Positions 1 to 7,643 of a DNA stretch of 49,125 nt are shown in pieces. The notes beneath the pieces were generated by a model. It was not told the origin of the DNA, did not search any database, and worked only from the letters and a program-made list of their open reading frames with translations. The position numbers and the translations under genes were made by a program. The stretch is from Flavobacteriaceae bacterium (GTDB lineage Bacteria > Bacteroidota > Bacteroidia > Flavobacteriales > Flavobacteriaceae), in contig JADZFW010000023.1 in NCBI GenBank assembly GCA_020854235.1, positions 1 through 49,125 on the forward strand, in the 5' to 3' direction. Each line of letters opens with the position of its first letter. Position 1 is the first letter of the stretch.

Positions 1-324
1 GGAGAAGATTTATATGGGATGATTATATCTGAAAAGGTTGAAATCCCACTTGAAACACTGAGGTCTATTGCTATAGAAAATGGAAAATCAGTAGCACCAG
101 ACTTGAAAATTATGAAAGAAGAATATAGAACTGTAAATGGCTTAAAACTGCTTCTACTTCAGATGAATGGAACTATGCAAGGAATAAAATTTTCGTACTA
201 TGGTTATTATTATTCAAACACAAATGGAACTGTCCAATTTATAACCTATACATCGCAAAATTTATTGAATAGCTACATTCCTGAAATTGAAAAATTATTG
301 AATGGGATTGTTGAAATAAACTAA
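1..324 (+). CDS. C-terminal part of an unrecognised protein (5' end outside window)
   Basis: The frame is open from the first base and runs to a TAA at 322-324, so the true start lies to the left of the window. A Met at position 19 is only an internal possibility. The visible 107 residues are mixed alpha/beta with aromatic-rich strands (YYGYYYSN) and a final helix (YIPEIEKLLNGIV). No catalytic motif or membrane segment is seen and I do not recognise the family. Base composition resembles the following accessory genes. Confidence 0.6.
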   Translation, partial: GEDLYGMIISEKVEIPLETLRSIAIENGKSVAPDLKIMKEEYRTVNGLKLLLLQMNGTMQGIKFSYYGYYYSNTNGTVQFITYTSQNLLNSYIPEIEKLLNGIVEIN

Positions 325-554
325 ACCCAACAAGCCAAAATAGAATAGTTTTAAAGAAAATATCACTTTTATTTATTAACCTTTTTTTGCAAAATTAACT
401 ACGTTACAAGGCTTAAGTTCACCTCTAAACATCAATACAGATACTGGTAGGTGACATTTTGTAGATCGATTAGAATTTTGATTAAAATTTAGGTTTCTTG
501 TATTCGCAACAAATGTAAAATTTGAGAACGTTATAACTAATTAAACCAAACTAT

Positions 555-1283
555 ATGAAAAAAATCGCATTATTATTTATTCTATGTTCAATTCATGTAA
601 TTGGACAAGAGAAACTGAAAATTGAAATTGACAATCCTCAACCTAGGGTTGGACAAAATGTTACTTTTTCAATAAATGTTGATTTTTTAACAGATTACTT
701 CCAAAACGAATTTGACAAGGATATTGATTTCACTGACATCTCATCCATTTTCGGAATACAATCAGATAAATTTGAAAGAGTTATTGTGTTTAAAAAAGCT
801 AAAGCATATAAAATCGGTCCTTTTAATTTTAAATTTAATGGGCAGAAATATACTACAGATTTAATTGAAGTTAACGTTTTACCTGAACTACCAATGGAAA
901 ATGGCCTTTGGTTGCGATATACTGAATTTGAAGGTCAAAAATATCTCATTCTTGAACAATTAATACAAAACCAGTCAGATAAAAAAGAAATTGAGGACGG
1001 TGGTTACAGTTATACTATTGGGGGCGTAAAATCTGAGGAAAAAGAATTTGCCGAATTGAATGAAGAGTTGACAGCAGGAATTGAATTAAGCAATTATAGT
1101 TCCTCTTCCAATACTTTAACAAAAAAAGATGCAAGCCATTTCGATGTTGGTTTTACATATTCAATTAAGAAGTATAAAATCAAATTTGACGATAACTTTA
1201 ATGAAACTTACCTTATCACAGAAAAGGATTTTAAATATTTACCGGATGTATTTGATATTGGGAAAATTGAAATAAAAAAATAA
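555..1283 (+). CDS. Secreted protein with BatD-like beta-sandwich features
   Basis: 242 residues. The first 17 residues form a signal peptide (MKKIALLFILCSIHVIG) followed by Q, so the protein is exported. Residues about 20-110 read like the immunoglobulin-like repeat of BatD/oxygen-tolerance proteins: an early VGQNVTFSINV strand pair, then AYKIGPFNFKFNGQKY, then a closing strand and LPELP. The remainder is polar with a Ser/Asn-rich stretch near 180-190. BatD proteins are normally much longer, carry a C-terminal membrane helix and sit beside BatA/BatB; none of that is present here. The domain call is an inference from the strand pattern; the function is unknown. Confidence 0.6.
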   Translation: MKKIALLFILCSIHVIGQEKLKIEIDNPQPRVGQNVTFSINVDFLTDYFQNEFDKDIDFTDISSIFGIQSDKFERVIVFKKAKAYKIGPFNFKFNGQKYTTDLIEVNVLPELPMENGLWLRYTEFEGQKYLILEQLIQNQSDKKEIEDGGYSYTIGGVKSEEKEFAELNEELTAGIELSNYSSSSNTLTKKDASHFDVGFTYSIKKYKIKFDDNFNETYLITEKDFKYLPDVFDIGKIEIKK

Positions 1284-1349
1284 CCGACTTCAACACCAAA
1301 TAAGTTATATAGTTGGTTTTGGATTGATTCGTTTTTTATTTCGTTTGTT

Positions 1350-1370
1350 GGAATCTTGTATTTTTAACGA
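1350..1370 (+). promoter_or_regulatory. Repeated promoter-like motif, copy 1
   Basis: GGAATCTTGTATTTTTAACGA closely matches the motifs at 2461-2479 and 3987-4004 (common core TTTTGTACTTTTAAC). TATTTTTA at 1359-1366 sits where a Bacteroidota -7 box (TAnnTTTG) would be, about 70 bases before the ATG at 1436. This copy has no convincing -33 element at the right spacing. Confidence 0.35.
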
Positions 1371-1435
1371 TGTTAATTAGCGAACTCAGCTGTTTTGCAT
1401 TCACTTATACATTGTACAACTTAAACAAAAACAAA

Positions 1436-2392
1436 ATGAAACTATATTTAAAGTTTTTTTTACTCCTTCTTCCAATTGGAAATTTTGGTCAAGAAATAAA
1501 TTTCAATATACATCAAACTTCTTTGAAAGAATATTTACAAATTGAGAACAATATAGGGAGTAAAAAAATTCCAAATACTTCAACTTATTATTCAGGGAAA
1601 GGAATAGCTCAACCAATAAGGTTTGAACGAGAAGAAAAAATAATTCCAAACGGTATCGTTAGTTACCTATTTCATAAAAAAGACAGTTTATTAAACGAAA
1701 TACAATATGAATGGGATGTTTATAATTTTGAAGATCAAGATAACAATACAAAATCTAAAGAATTTGAAGATGAACTTATTAAAAAATATCAAAACCTTAA
1801 AGAATATATTTCAAAAGAATTTGGACAACCCAAAATTCAAAATAATTTTTCAAATTTAGCCCAATATAAACAAGAAAATTTTTTTGAAGAGAATTCAGAT
1901 TGGAAGCCAAATGACAGTATCGCTATTGAATTAAATATATGCGTATCAAATTATTATCGAAAATCTGGGGCAATAACCATTAATCCTGTACATAGGATAA
2001 GGTTGAGCATCGCAAAGAAAGAAAATTTATCCGAAAATGAAATCCCGCAATTAGGCAAAGAAAAGATAAATGTATTAGACAAACTTTCAAAAGATTTTTT
2101 TAAAACAATAAAATCTAATGATTTATCAAAATCAAAAGAATTTTTATCCGATTTAATAAAAGAGACTCTAACGAATGACGTGTTAATCCAGTTAAATCAA
2201 AATGTTGATTTTGAAAAAGAAATGGAATTATTTTATAGTGGCGTTCAAATGAACCTTGATGGAAATTCCTATATTGTATTGCAATATAAGTATACGGAGG
2301 ACAAGTCAAATCCCCCAAGCGAAATGATTAAAATTGTATTTGACAATAATCATAAAGTTGTTGGACTTCAACCTATGAAAAAAACTAATTAA
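1436..2392 (+). CDS. Secreted protein of unknown function
   Basis: 318 residues from the ATG at 1436, chosen because it directly precedes a good signal peptide (MKLYLKFFLLLLPIGNFG, cleaved before Q). A longer frame from 1370 would put 22 unlikely residues in front and overlap the promoter-like motif at 1350-1370. The mature part is Lys/Glu/Asn-rich. Its C-terminal third (about 220-318) has the shape of a small NTF2-like or DUF3887-like domain: helix DFFKTIKSNDLSKSKEFLSD, then strands ending NHKVVGLQPM. That similarity is inference. No enzyme motif is visible. It sits in the run of unrelated small plus-strand genes that opens the window. Confidence 0.6.
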   Translation: MKLYLKFFLLLLPIGNFGQEINFNIHQTSLKEYLQIENNIGSKKIPNTSTYYSGKGIAQPIRFEREEKIIPNGIVSYLFHKKDSLLNEIQYEWDVYNFEDQDNNTKSKEFEDELIKKYQNLKEYISKEFGQPKIQNNFSNLAQYKQENFFEENSDWKPNDSIAIELNICVSNYYRKSGAITINPVHRIRLSIAKKENLSENEIPQLGKEKINVLDKLSKDFFKTIKSNDLSKSKEFLSDLIKETLTNDVLIQLNQNVDFEKEMELFYSGVQMNLDGNSYIVLQYKYTEDKSNPPSEMIKIVFDNNHKVVGLQPMKKTN

Positions 2393-2401
2393 ATTCTGTA
2401 T

Positions 2402-2511
2402 ACAACACTACGTATACCTTTTGACTAGCTTAGAGCTTTTAACAAGTTTATGTAAATTATAAAATTTTGTACTTTTAACAAAGCTAGTATTAAAAAACGT
2501 AGCCACGTTGT
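2402..2511. repeat. attC-like nested inverted repeat
   Basis: The spacer between the secreted protein and the methyltransferase folds back on itself. ACAAC (2402-2406) pairs with GTTGT (2507-2511), CTACGT (2408-2413) with ACGTAG (2498-2503), and ACTAGCTT (2424-2431) with AAGCTAGT (2481-2488). The gaps between the paired boxes are nearly symmetrical (10 and 9 bases), and a 49-base loop lies in the middle. The flanking heptamers are ATACAAC on the left and GTTGTTT on the right, which are near-complements. This is the general plan of an integron attC site, but the ends do not fit the GTTRRRY consensus and no integrase is in the window. Confidence 0.4.
2461..2479 (+). promoter_or_regulatory. Repeated promoter-like motif, copy 2
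   Basis: AAAATTTTGTACTTTTAAC contains TACTTTTA (2470-2477), one base from TAnnTTTG, with TTTA (2447-2450) nineteen bases upstream as a weak -33 box. It lies in the central loop of the inverted repeat at 2402-2511 and would drive the methyltransferase/VanW pair. Confidence 0.4.
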
Positions 2512-2554
2512 TTGCATCAATCCGTTATAAACAACCATTAAAAAAGATAATTGC

Positions 2555-3229
2555 GTGAAAGAAGAAATTAAAAAATATTACAATGACTTAGCAAAAGATT
2601 ATGATATTGAAAGATTTAGTAATTCATATGGGCAATATATTCATAAGCAAGAAGATGAAATATTAAAAAAGTATCTGAATGAAAATGAAACGGAATTTAA
2701 TCTAGACATAGCATGTGGTACGGGTAGATTCCTAAAATATGCGGATTATGGAATTGATATGAGTGAGGAAATGGTCAAAGTTTCCCAAAATAAATATCCG
2801 CTCAAGAAAATTTCAATTGAAGATGCTGAAGCACTTTCTTTTCAAGATTCTTTTTTTGACAATGTATTTTCATTTCATTTATTCATGCATTTAAAAATAA
2901 ATGATTTAAAAAAAATACTTTGCGAAGTAAATAGAGTTTTAAAAAAAGGAGGCTATTTTATTTTTGACATTCCTTCTGAAAAAAGAAGAAAGCTCACCGG
3001 TTTTAAGCATACAACTTGGCATGGAGGAAACCAAATAAGTGTCAATTTATTGAAAGAGTTAAGCAATTCGGAATGGGAATTAGTTTCTTTCTATGGTGTA
3101 GCATTCTTCCCTATTCATTTGCTTCCTAAAAAGCTTAGAAAAATAATTGTAAGATTTGATAGTTTCATGTGCCAATCATTCTTCAAAGAATATAGTTCTC
3201 ATCTTATTTTTATTCTGAGAAAGAAATGA
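2555..3229 (+). CDS. Class I SAM-dependent methyltransferase
   Basis: 224 residues, starting at GTG (2555); no ATG fits in front of the conserved YYNDLAKDYD opening. The SAM-binding motif I is LDIACGTGRF (about 50-59), followed by GIDMSEEMV, in which the acidic residue would bind the ribose. A post-motif region around FDNVFSFHLFMH and the hydrophobic RVLKKGGYFIFDI strand are typical of Methyltransf_11 (UbiE-like) enzymes. The substrate is unknown. The stop overlaps the next start (ATGA at 3226), so it is probably co-translated with the VanW-family protein. Confidence 0.85.
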   Translation: MKEEIKKYYNDLAKDYDIERFSNSYGQYIHKQEDEILKKYLNENETEFNLDIACGTGRFLKYADYGIDMSEEMVKVSQNKYPLKKISIEDAEALSFQDSFFDNVFSFHLFMHLKINDLKKILCEVNRVLKKGGYFIFDIPSEKRRKLTGFKHTTWHGGNQISVNLLKELSNSEWELVSFYGVAFFPIHLLPKKLRKIIVRFDSFMCQSFFKEYSSHLIFILRKK

Positions 3230-3939
3230 TAAAAAGGATGATGCCATATTATATTAAAGTGAGACTTCACTTGGTAAAGAGCATAGTGCATAGTGTCATT
3301 AACGGACAATACTTCAGCTTTGCTACTAACCAAAACAATAAAAGTAGTTTACCGAATTCTTTAAAATTAGAACAGGAATTAAAACCCAACGAAGCCAAAA
3401 TAAAGAACTTGTCGATTGCTATAAAACGCATAGAATCTATTCAAATTAACCCAAATGAAATTTTTTCTTTTTGGCACACGATAGGTAACCCTTCCAAAAA
3501 TAAAGGGTTTGTTGGAAGTCGCTCTTTGGTTAATGGTAAATTGGAAAATTCTCTAGGCGGTGGACTTTGTCAATTATCAGGTCTTATCTATTATATAAGT
3601 TTGCATGCCAAACTTGAAATTCTCGAACGACATAGTCATTCAATTGATATTTATACGGATGAAACTCGTTTTACACCTTTGGGTTCTGATGCTACAGTTG
3701 CTTATGGTTATAAAGATTTAAAGATTAGAAATAATTTGAAAGGTCCTATAAGATTCCAATTTTCGATTGAAGGAAACCGCTTGATAATAAACTTGATGCA
3801 TGCCAGTGTAATTCAAAAGAACAAGGTAGAATTTAAGGAAAAAGCGCTAGATAAGGAAACCGTAGAAGTTGACACTTTAATCAACCATGAAATAGTTACC
3901 AAATCAAAATATAAAAGGCTAGTACCTAACACGGTGTAA
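3226..3939 (+). CDS. VanW family protein
   Basis: 237 residues. VanW-type features are clear: PNEIFSFWHTIGNP (about 85-98), the glycine- and Cys-rich GGGLCQLSGLIY (about 120-131), ERHSHSID, and a closing beta segment LKGPIRFQFSIEGN. VanW proteins occur in vancomycin-resistance clusters and many ordinary genomes; their biochemical role is unsettled, so resistance is not implied. There is no signal peptide. It is translationally coupled to the methyltransferase (4-base overlap), which suggests joint action on one small molecule or envelope component. Confidence 0.85.
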   Translation: MIKRMMPYYIKVRLHLVKSIVHSVINGQYFSFATNQNNKSSLPNSLKLEQELKPNEAKIKNLSIAIKRIESIQINPNEIFSFWHTIGNPSKNKGFVGSRSLVNGKLENSLGGGLCQLSGLIYYISLHAKLEILERHSHSIDIYTDETRFTPLGSDATVAYGYKDLKIRNNLKGPIRFQFSIEGNRLIINLMHASVIQKNKVEFKEKALDKETVEVDTLINHEIVTKSKYKRLVPNTV

Positions 3940-3973
3940 GTCATAGGGACTGGATTAGGGTTTTCAGGAAGTT

Positions 3974-4004
3974 TTTGTAGTTTGATGGAATTTTGTACTT
4001 TTAA
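3974..4004 (+). promoter_or_regulatory. Promoter, motif copy 3 (TTTG-N19-TACTTTTA)
   Basis: TTTG at 3974-3977 is followed after exactly 19 bases by TACTTTTA (3997-4004), close to the Bacteroidota sigma consensus TTTG-N19-TAnnTTTG. It overlaps the GGAATTTTGTACTTTTAACG motif shared with 1350-1370 and 2461-2479. It would drive the small lipoprotein starting at 4085. Confidence 0.5.
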
Positions 4005-4084
4005 CGAAATTAATTTTAAAACTTTGTCATAGCATACGTTCGAACGATAATCGCATATAAACACTAATGAAAATACATAAAGAC

Positions 4085-4375
4085 ATGAAAAAATTTAATA
4101 AGTATTCTGTATTAATTTTAGCCATTTTTTTCCTCTTTTCTTGTAGTGATTTAAGTAAAGAAGCAGAAAAAAAACTCGATGAATTAAAAGTTAAATCTGA
4201 TTCATTGGATTCAATGATCATGAAAGAAGTTGATAAAGTTAAATCGCTTGACTCACTTATTAATTATGAAAATGATAAAGTTAAAAAACTTGATTCATTA
4301 GTAAAAAAAGCTTCTTCAAAACTAGATTCAATTTCAAATGAAAAAATTAAAAAAATTGAAAAAGTTTTAAAATGA
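4085..4375 (+). CDS. Small Lpp-like coiled-coil lipoprotein
   Basis: 96 residues from ATG 4085; an ATG at 4067 would add six residues before the signal sequence. A short signal peptide ends at the lipobox LFSC, so the mature protein begins with a lipidated Cys. The rest is a charged helix with a 14-residue repeat: KVKSLDSLINYEND, then KVKKLDSLVKKASS, then KLDSIS, ending in a C-terminal Lys. Layout and length recall Braun lipoprotein (coiled-coil helix, terminal Lys), but attachment to peptidoglycan is only inference. No sequence family is recognised. Confidence 0.7.
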   Translation: MKKFNKYSVLILAIFFLFSCSDLSKEAEKKLDELKVKSDSLDSMIMKEVDKVKSLDSLINYENDKVKKLDSLVKKASSKLDSISNEKIKKIEKVLK

Positions 4376-4452
4376 GTTGTCAGAAAGATGACATAATCAA
4401 AATACACCTCAGGGAGTAAACTTTCTTAAATTTAAATATCAACGATAAAAAA

Positions 4453-5373
4453 ATGGAAATAAATATTTGGTTTTGGGTTCTTTTTAATGCTTTTGTTTTA
4501 TTGATGTTAGCATTAGACCTAGGGGTTTTCCATAAAAAACTTCACGTAGTAAGTGTAAAAGAAGCCTTAACATGGTCGGGCATTTGGATTTTTCTAGCTT
4601 TGTGTTTCAATGGATTTATTTACTATGCGTTTGGGGAAACGAAAGCGATGGAATTTTTTACGGGTTACGTAATAGAAAAGGCCTTAAGTGTTGATAATAT
4701 TTTTGTTTTTGTACTGATTTTTACCTATTTCCAAATTCCATCCATTTATCAACATAAAGTGTTATTTTGGGGTATTATTGGAGCGTTGATAATGCGTGTT
4801 ATTTTTATATTTGCAGGTGTTGCTCTTTTAGAAAAATTTCATTGGACAATCTATATTTTTGGTGCCATTTTGATTTTGACAGGAATTAAAATGTTGACTG
4901 ACAAAGACAAAAAAATGGAGCCTGAGAAGAATCCGGTTATAAAATTATTCCGAAAATTCATCCCCACGACAAATGAATTGCATGGTGATAAATTCTTTAT
5001 CAAAGAAAATCACAAATCAGTTGCTACGCCATTATTTATATCATTAATGATGATAGAAATAACCGATTTAATTTTCGCAGTAGATAGTATACCTGCCATT
5101 CTGGCTGTAACCCAAGACCATTTTATCGTATATACAAGTAATGTTTTTGCCATATTAGGATTACGTTCATTATACTTTGCTTTGTCTAATATTATTGAAA
5201 GATTTAAGTATTTGGCGATAGGGTTAGCAATTATTTTGGTATTTGTCGGCATAAAAATGGTTTTAATAGATTTTTATAAAATACCCATTCATTTTTCACT
5301 CTTGATTATTTTTACAATTATTGTTTTGAGTGTTGTAATTTCACTTATGAAAACAAAAAAGCCAAATGTATAA
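4453..5373 (+). CDS. TerC/Alx family integral membrane protein
   Basis: 306 residues with about nine hydrophobic segments. TerC hallmarks are present: FFTGYVIEKALSVDNIFVF (about 75-93) in the first half and its counterpart DLIFAVDSIPAILAVTQD (about 200-218) in the second, each with the membrane-embedded acidic residues of the family, followed by SNVFAILGLRSLYFAL. The length matches Alx-type members. The family is linked to tellurite resistance and, in several bacteria, to Mn2+ export and metalation of exported proteins; which of these applies here is not shown. No tellurite genes are adjacent. Confidence 0.92.
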   Translation: MEINIWFWVLFNAFVLLMLALDLGVFHKKLHVVSVKEALTWSGIWIFLALCFNGFIYYAFGETKAMEFFTGYVIEKALSVDNIFVFVLIFTYFQIPSIYQHKVLFWGIIGALIMRVIFIFAGVALLEKFHWTIYIFGAILILTGIKMLTDKDKKMEPEKNPVIKLFRKFIPTTNELHGDKFFIKENHKSVATPLFISLMMIEITDLIFAVDSIPAILAVTQDHFIVYTSNVFAILGLRSLYFALSNIIERFKYLAIGLAIILVFVGIKMVLIDFYKIPIHFSLLIIFTIIVLSVVISLMKTKKPNV

Positions 5374-5730
5374 TTTAAGCGCACTATAGTTAAATTGAGT
5401 GAAAATGATTTTAAAACGATAACACTCAATACGTGATACTTGTGGGCTTATGTGGTAATTTGAAACAATAGTGTCCTGAGATTCCTGAATAAATGCGTTA
5501 TGTTTTTGGTTGTGTGTATGCCAAAGATGAGGGCTCTACAAATTTGAAAATATTATCATGAATTACCGGGTCAATTTTGACTCTTTTCTACATTGAATTG
5601 ATAAGTATTTATTTTTGTTGTCTACAAAGTGGAGTGATTATTTTCGGGTTGATTTTTTCTAATAAAAAGCTACGGGCAAGACCATAATAAAATAAAATAT
5701 CGACAGACAACCACTTATCAAAAAGGCAAA
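5374..5730. other. 357-base spacer, nothing recognised
   Basis: AT-rich spacer between the TerC-family gene and a VOC gene. No convincing ORF, hairpin-plus-T terminator or repeat was found; GTTTTTGGTTG and TATTTTTGTTG are simple T/G-rich runs. It may contain the VOC promoter, but no TAnnTTTG box stands out. Confidence 0.4.
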
Positions 5731-6126
5731 ATGATAAATCATATTAAACTTATTGAGACCATCCTTTACGTCAAAGACCAAGAGGCCAGTTGTAAATTTT
5801 ACCAAAATATTTTTCGTAAGGAGGCAGACCTTAATGTTCCAGGAATGACAGAATTTAATTTGTCGGAAAATTGCAAAATTGGACTCATGCCAAACAAGGG
5901 TATTGCGAAAATACTTGCGGATAATACTCCGCATCCTGACCTTGGAAATGGGATTCCTAGGTGTGAGTTGTATTTGTATGTTGACCATATTCAGGTTGAA
6001 TTTGACCATGCCATTAATTGTGGAGCCAGATTAATCAGTCCCATTAATGACAGAGATTGGGGTGATAGGGTTTGCTACTTTTCTGATCCAGATGGGCATA
6101 TCATTGCTTTTGCAGAGAAAATATAA
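5731..6126 (+). CDS. VOC (glyoxalase/bleomycin-resistance fold) protein
   Basis: 131 residues, two beta-alpha-beta-beta-beta modules. The first starts IKLIETILYVKDQEASCKFYQ; the second has ELYLYVDHIQVEFDHAINCGARLI and ends with the classical CYFSDPDGHIIAFAEKI. The metal-site positions of the fold appear partly filled (His near the start, Glu at the end of the FAE strand). VOC proteins include metalloenzymes and drug-binding proteins; the sequence does not tell which. Two further VOC genes lie at 12505 and 12950 but are only distantly similar, so this is not a recent local duplication. Confidence 0.85.
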   Translation: MINHIKLIETILYVKDQEASCKFYQNIFRKEADLNVPGMTEFNLSENCKIGLMPNKGIAKILADNTPHPDLGNGIPRCELYLYVDHIQVEFDHAINCGARLISPINDRDWGDRVCYFSDPDGHIIAFAEKI

Positions 6127-6171
6127 AACAAATGATTTTTAAATGACATTAATAGTATATAAAAGAGATTT

Positions 6172-6390
6172 ATGAATTACAACTGTCCAAAATGTAATAA
6201 TAAAATGGAAAATGGATTTGTTACAACCGCTCGTTCAATTTGTTGGATGGATGATTGTGAAAAACATCTATTTTCAGTGAATAATCTCGAATCTCTTTCC
6301 GGAACTATTTGGAGATTAAAACTTCCAAAGTGTGAAGCTTTAAGATGCAAAAGGTGTAAAATTGTAATTTTTAATTATGAAAGCAATTAA
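6172..6390 (+). CDS. Small zinc-ribbon protein (PF20097-like)
   Basis: 72 residues. Four Cys in two knuckles, CPKCNNKM near the N-terminus and LRCKRCKIVIF near the C-terminus, would bind one Zn2+. Between them are an additional Cys pair region (ICWMDDCEKH) and a hydrophobic strand. The order (CPxC, GFV/I, W in the middle, CxxC, IVIFNY) resembles the DUF6487/PF20097 family, often annotated only as PF20097 protein. Role unknown; a nucleic-acid or protein-interaction ribbon is possible. It lies downstream of the VOC gene after 45 bases and could be co-transcribed. Confidence 0.75.
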   Translation: MNYNCPKCNNKMENGFVTTARSICWMDDCEKHLFSVNNLESLSGTIWRLKLPKCEALRCKRCKIVIFNYESN

Positions 6391-6455
6391 TTTTTAGAGA
6401 TTACATGAAATATTGAATTATAAAAATCAAAGTAATTGCAGACAACTGCTTCTTC

Positions 6456-6503
6456 ATTCCTACAAGGAATAGCTATGCCGATTGAAAATAAATCGTATAT
6501 TTG
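6456..6503 (+). promoter_or_regulatory. Putative promoter region upstream of the SPFH gene
   Basis: TATATTTG at 6496-6503 is an exact TAnnTTTG -7 box about 120 bases before the SPFH start. A 6-bp hairpin, ATTCCT-aca-AGGAAT (6456-6470), lies just upstream, where a regulator might bind. The sequence CGATTGAAAATAAATC immediately before the box recurs at 12409-12424 ahead of another VOC gene. No clear -33 box is seen at the expected spacing. Confidence 0.4.
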
Positions 6504-6623
6504 AAAAGCAGATATTCGCACGACCTTAATAGGTAAAATTCCTACTTGATGAAAACTGCGAACCGTTTTGGCTCATTTTTAAAGACATAGAATTTCAAAG
6601 ACAAACCATAAAAACAAAAGAAT

Positions 6624-7643
6624 ATGTTCGGAATAAAACACATCAAATTTGATTCAATGACATACGTTCTTCATTTCAAGAACGGAAATATTCAAAGAGA
6701 AGGTCGTGGACTTTCATTTTTTTACTTTGTACCAACTAGTTCGATAGCGGCAATACCCATGGGAAGTAACGACTTACCTTTTATTTTCAACGAATCGACA
6801 AACGATTATCAAACTGTAGATATTCAGGGACAAATCAGCTATAAAATAACTAATCCCAAAATGCTTGCTGATGTTTTAGATTTTACTGTAAACGACAATG
6901 GACAATACAAAAAAAATGACATTGAGAAACTTAATCAGCGTATCATAAATGAAGCACAAACAGCTACTTCATCTTTTATTCACGAAATAAAATTAAAAGA
7001 CGCCATTCGTTCCGCCAAATCAATCGAAGGAAGAATTTTAGAAGGACTAAAATCATCACAAGCCATTGCCATGCTCGGTATTGACATTTTGGGTGCAAAT
7101 ATTTTGGGTATTCAAGCAACACCGGAAATGTCAAGAGCACTTGAAACCGAAACAAGAGAAAAACTACAACAAGAAGCTTATCAAGCCATTTACGAACGTA
7201 GAAATTTTGCGGTTGAACAAGAAAGAAGAATAAAAGAAACTGAACTCAATACAGAAATTGCAGTTGAAGAAAAACAAAAGCAAATCGCTGAAAAGAAAAT
7301 GGAATCCGAAGTTCAAAAATCTGACAACGATCGCAAACTTCGTGAAATGAAATTGGCAGCAGACATTGCCGTTGAGAATCAAAGAAAACTACTCATAGAA
7401 CAAAAAACAGCAAACGACAAAAAAGAAGCAGAAACACAAGGTTATGTTATTGAAACAACTTTGAAACCATACAAAGACGTTGATTGGAAAACTTTGACTG
7501 CCTTAAACAACAACCCAGATCCAAAATTTAATATCTCACTTGCTTTTAGAGAACTTGCCGAAAATGCTCAAAAAATAGGTAATTTAAACATCAGTCCTGA
7601 ATTATTAGATTCATTGCTCAACGAAAAGCGAGAACTTAAGTAA
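6624..7643 (+). CDS. SPFH/band-7 domain protein, cytosolic type
   Basis: 339 residues. Residues about 1-165 form the SPFH domain (FDSMTYVLHFKNGNIQREG, DYQTVDIQGQISYKITNP, then helices up to LGIDILGANI). Residues 165-290 are a long charged coiled coil rich in Glu, Lys and Gln, as in prohibitin/stomatin relatives, followed by a C-terminal tail. There is no N-terminal membrane helix or signal peptide, so any membrane contact would be peripheral. SPFH proteins assemble into ring or cage scaffolds. Its stop codon overlaps the start of the NAD-kinase-like gene by one base (TAATG), indicating translational coupling. Confidence 0.88.
   Translation: MFGIKHIKFDSMTYVLHFKNGNIQREGRGLSFFYFVPTSSIAAIPMGSNDLPFIFNESTNDYQTVDIQGQISYKITNPKMLADVLDFTVNDNGQYKKNDIEKLNQRIINEAQTATSSFIHEIKLKDAIRSAKSIEGRILEGLKSSQAIAMLGIDILGANILGIQATPEMSRALETETREKLQQEAYQAIYERRNFAVEQERRIKETELNTEIAVEEKQKQIAEKKMESEVQKSDNDRKLREMKLAADIAVENQRKLLIEQKTANDKKEAETQGYVIETTLKPYKDVDWKTLTALNNNPDPKFNISLAFRELAENAQKIGNLNISPELLDSLLNEKRELK

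Noticed and set aside
3226-3939. Vancomycin-resistance cluster
   Set aside because: Only a VanW-family protein is present; no vanH/A/X, no two-component system, and the outer membrane already excludes the drug in such bacteria.
4453-5373. Tellurite-resistance operon
   Set aside because: TerC family alone, with no terABDZ neighbours; function more likely in metal handling.
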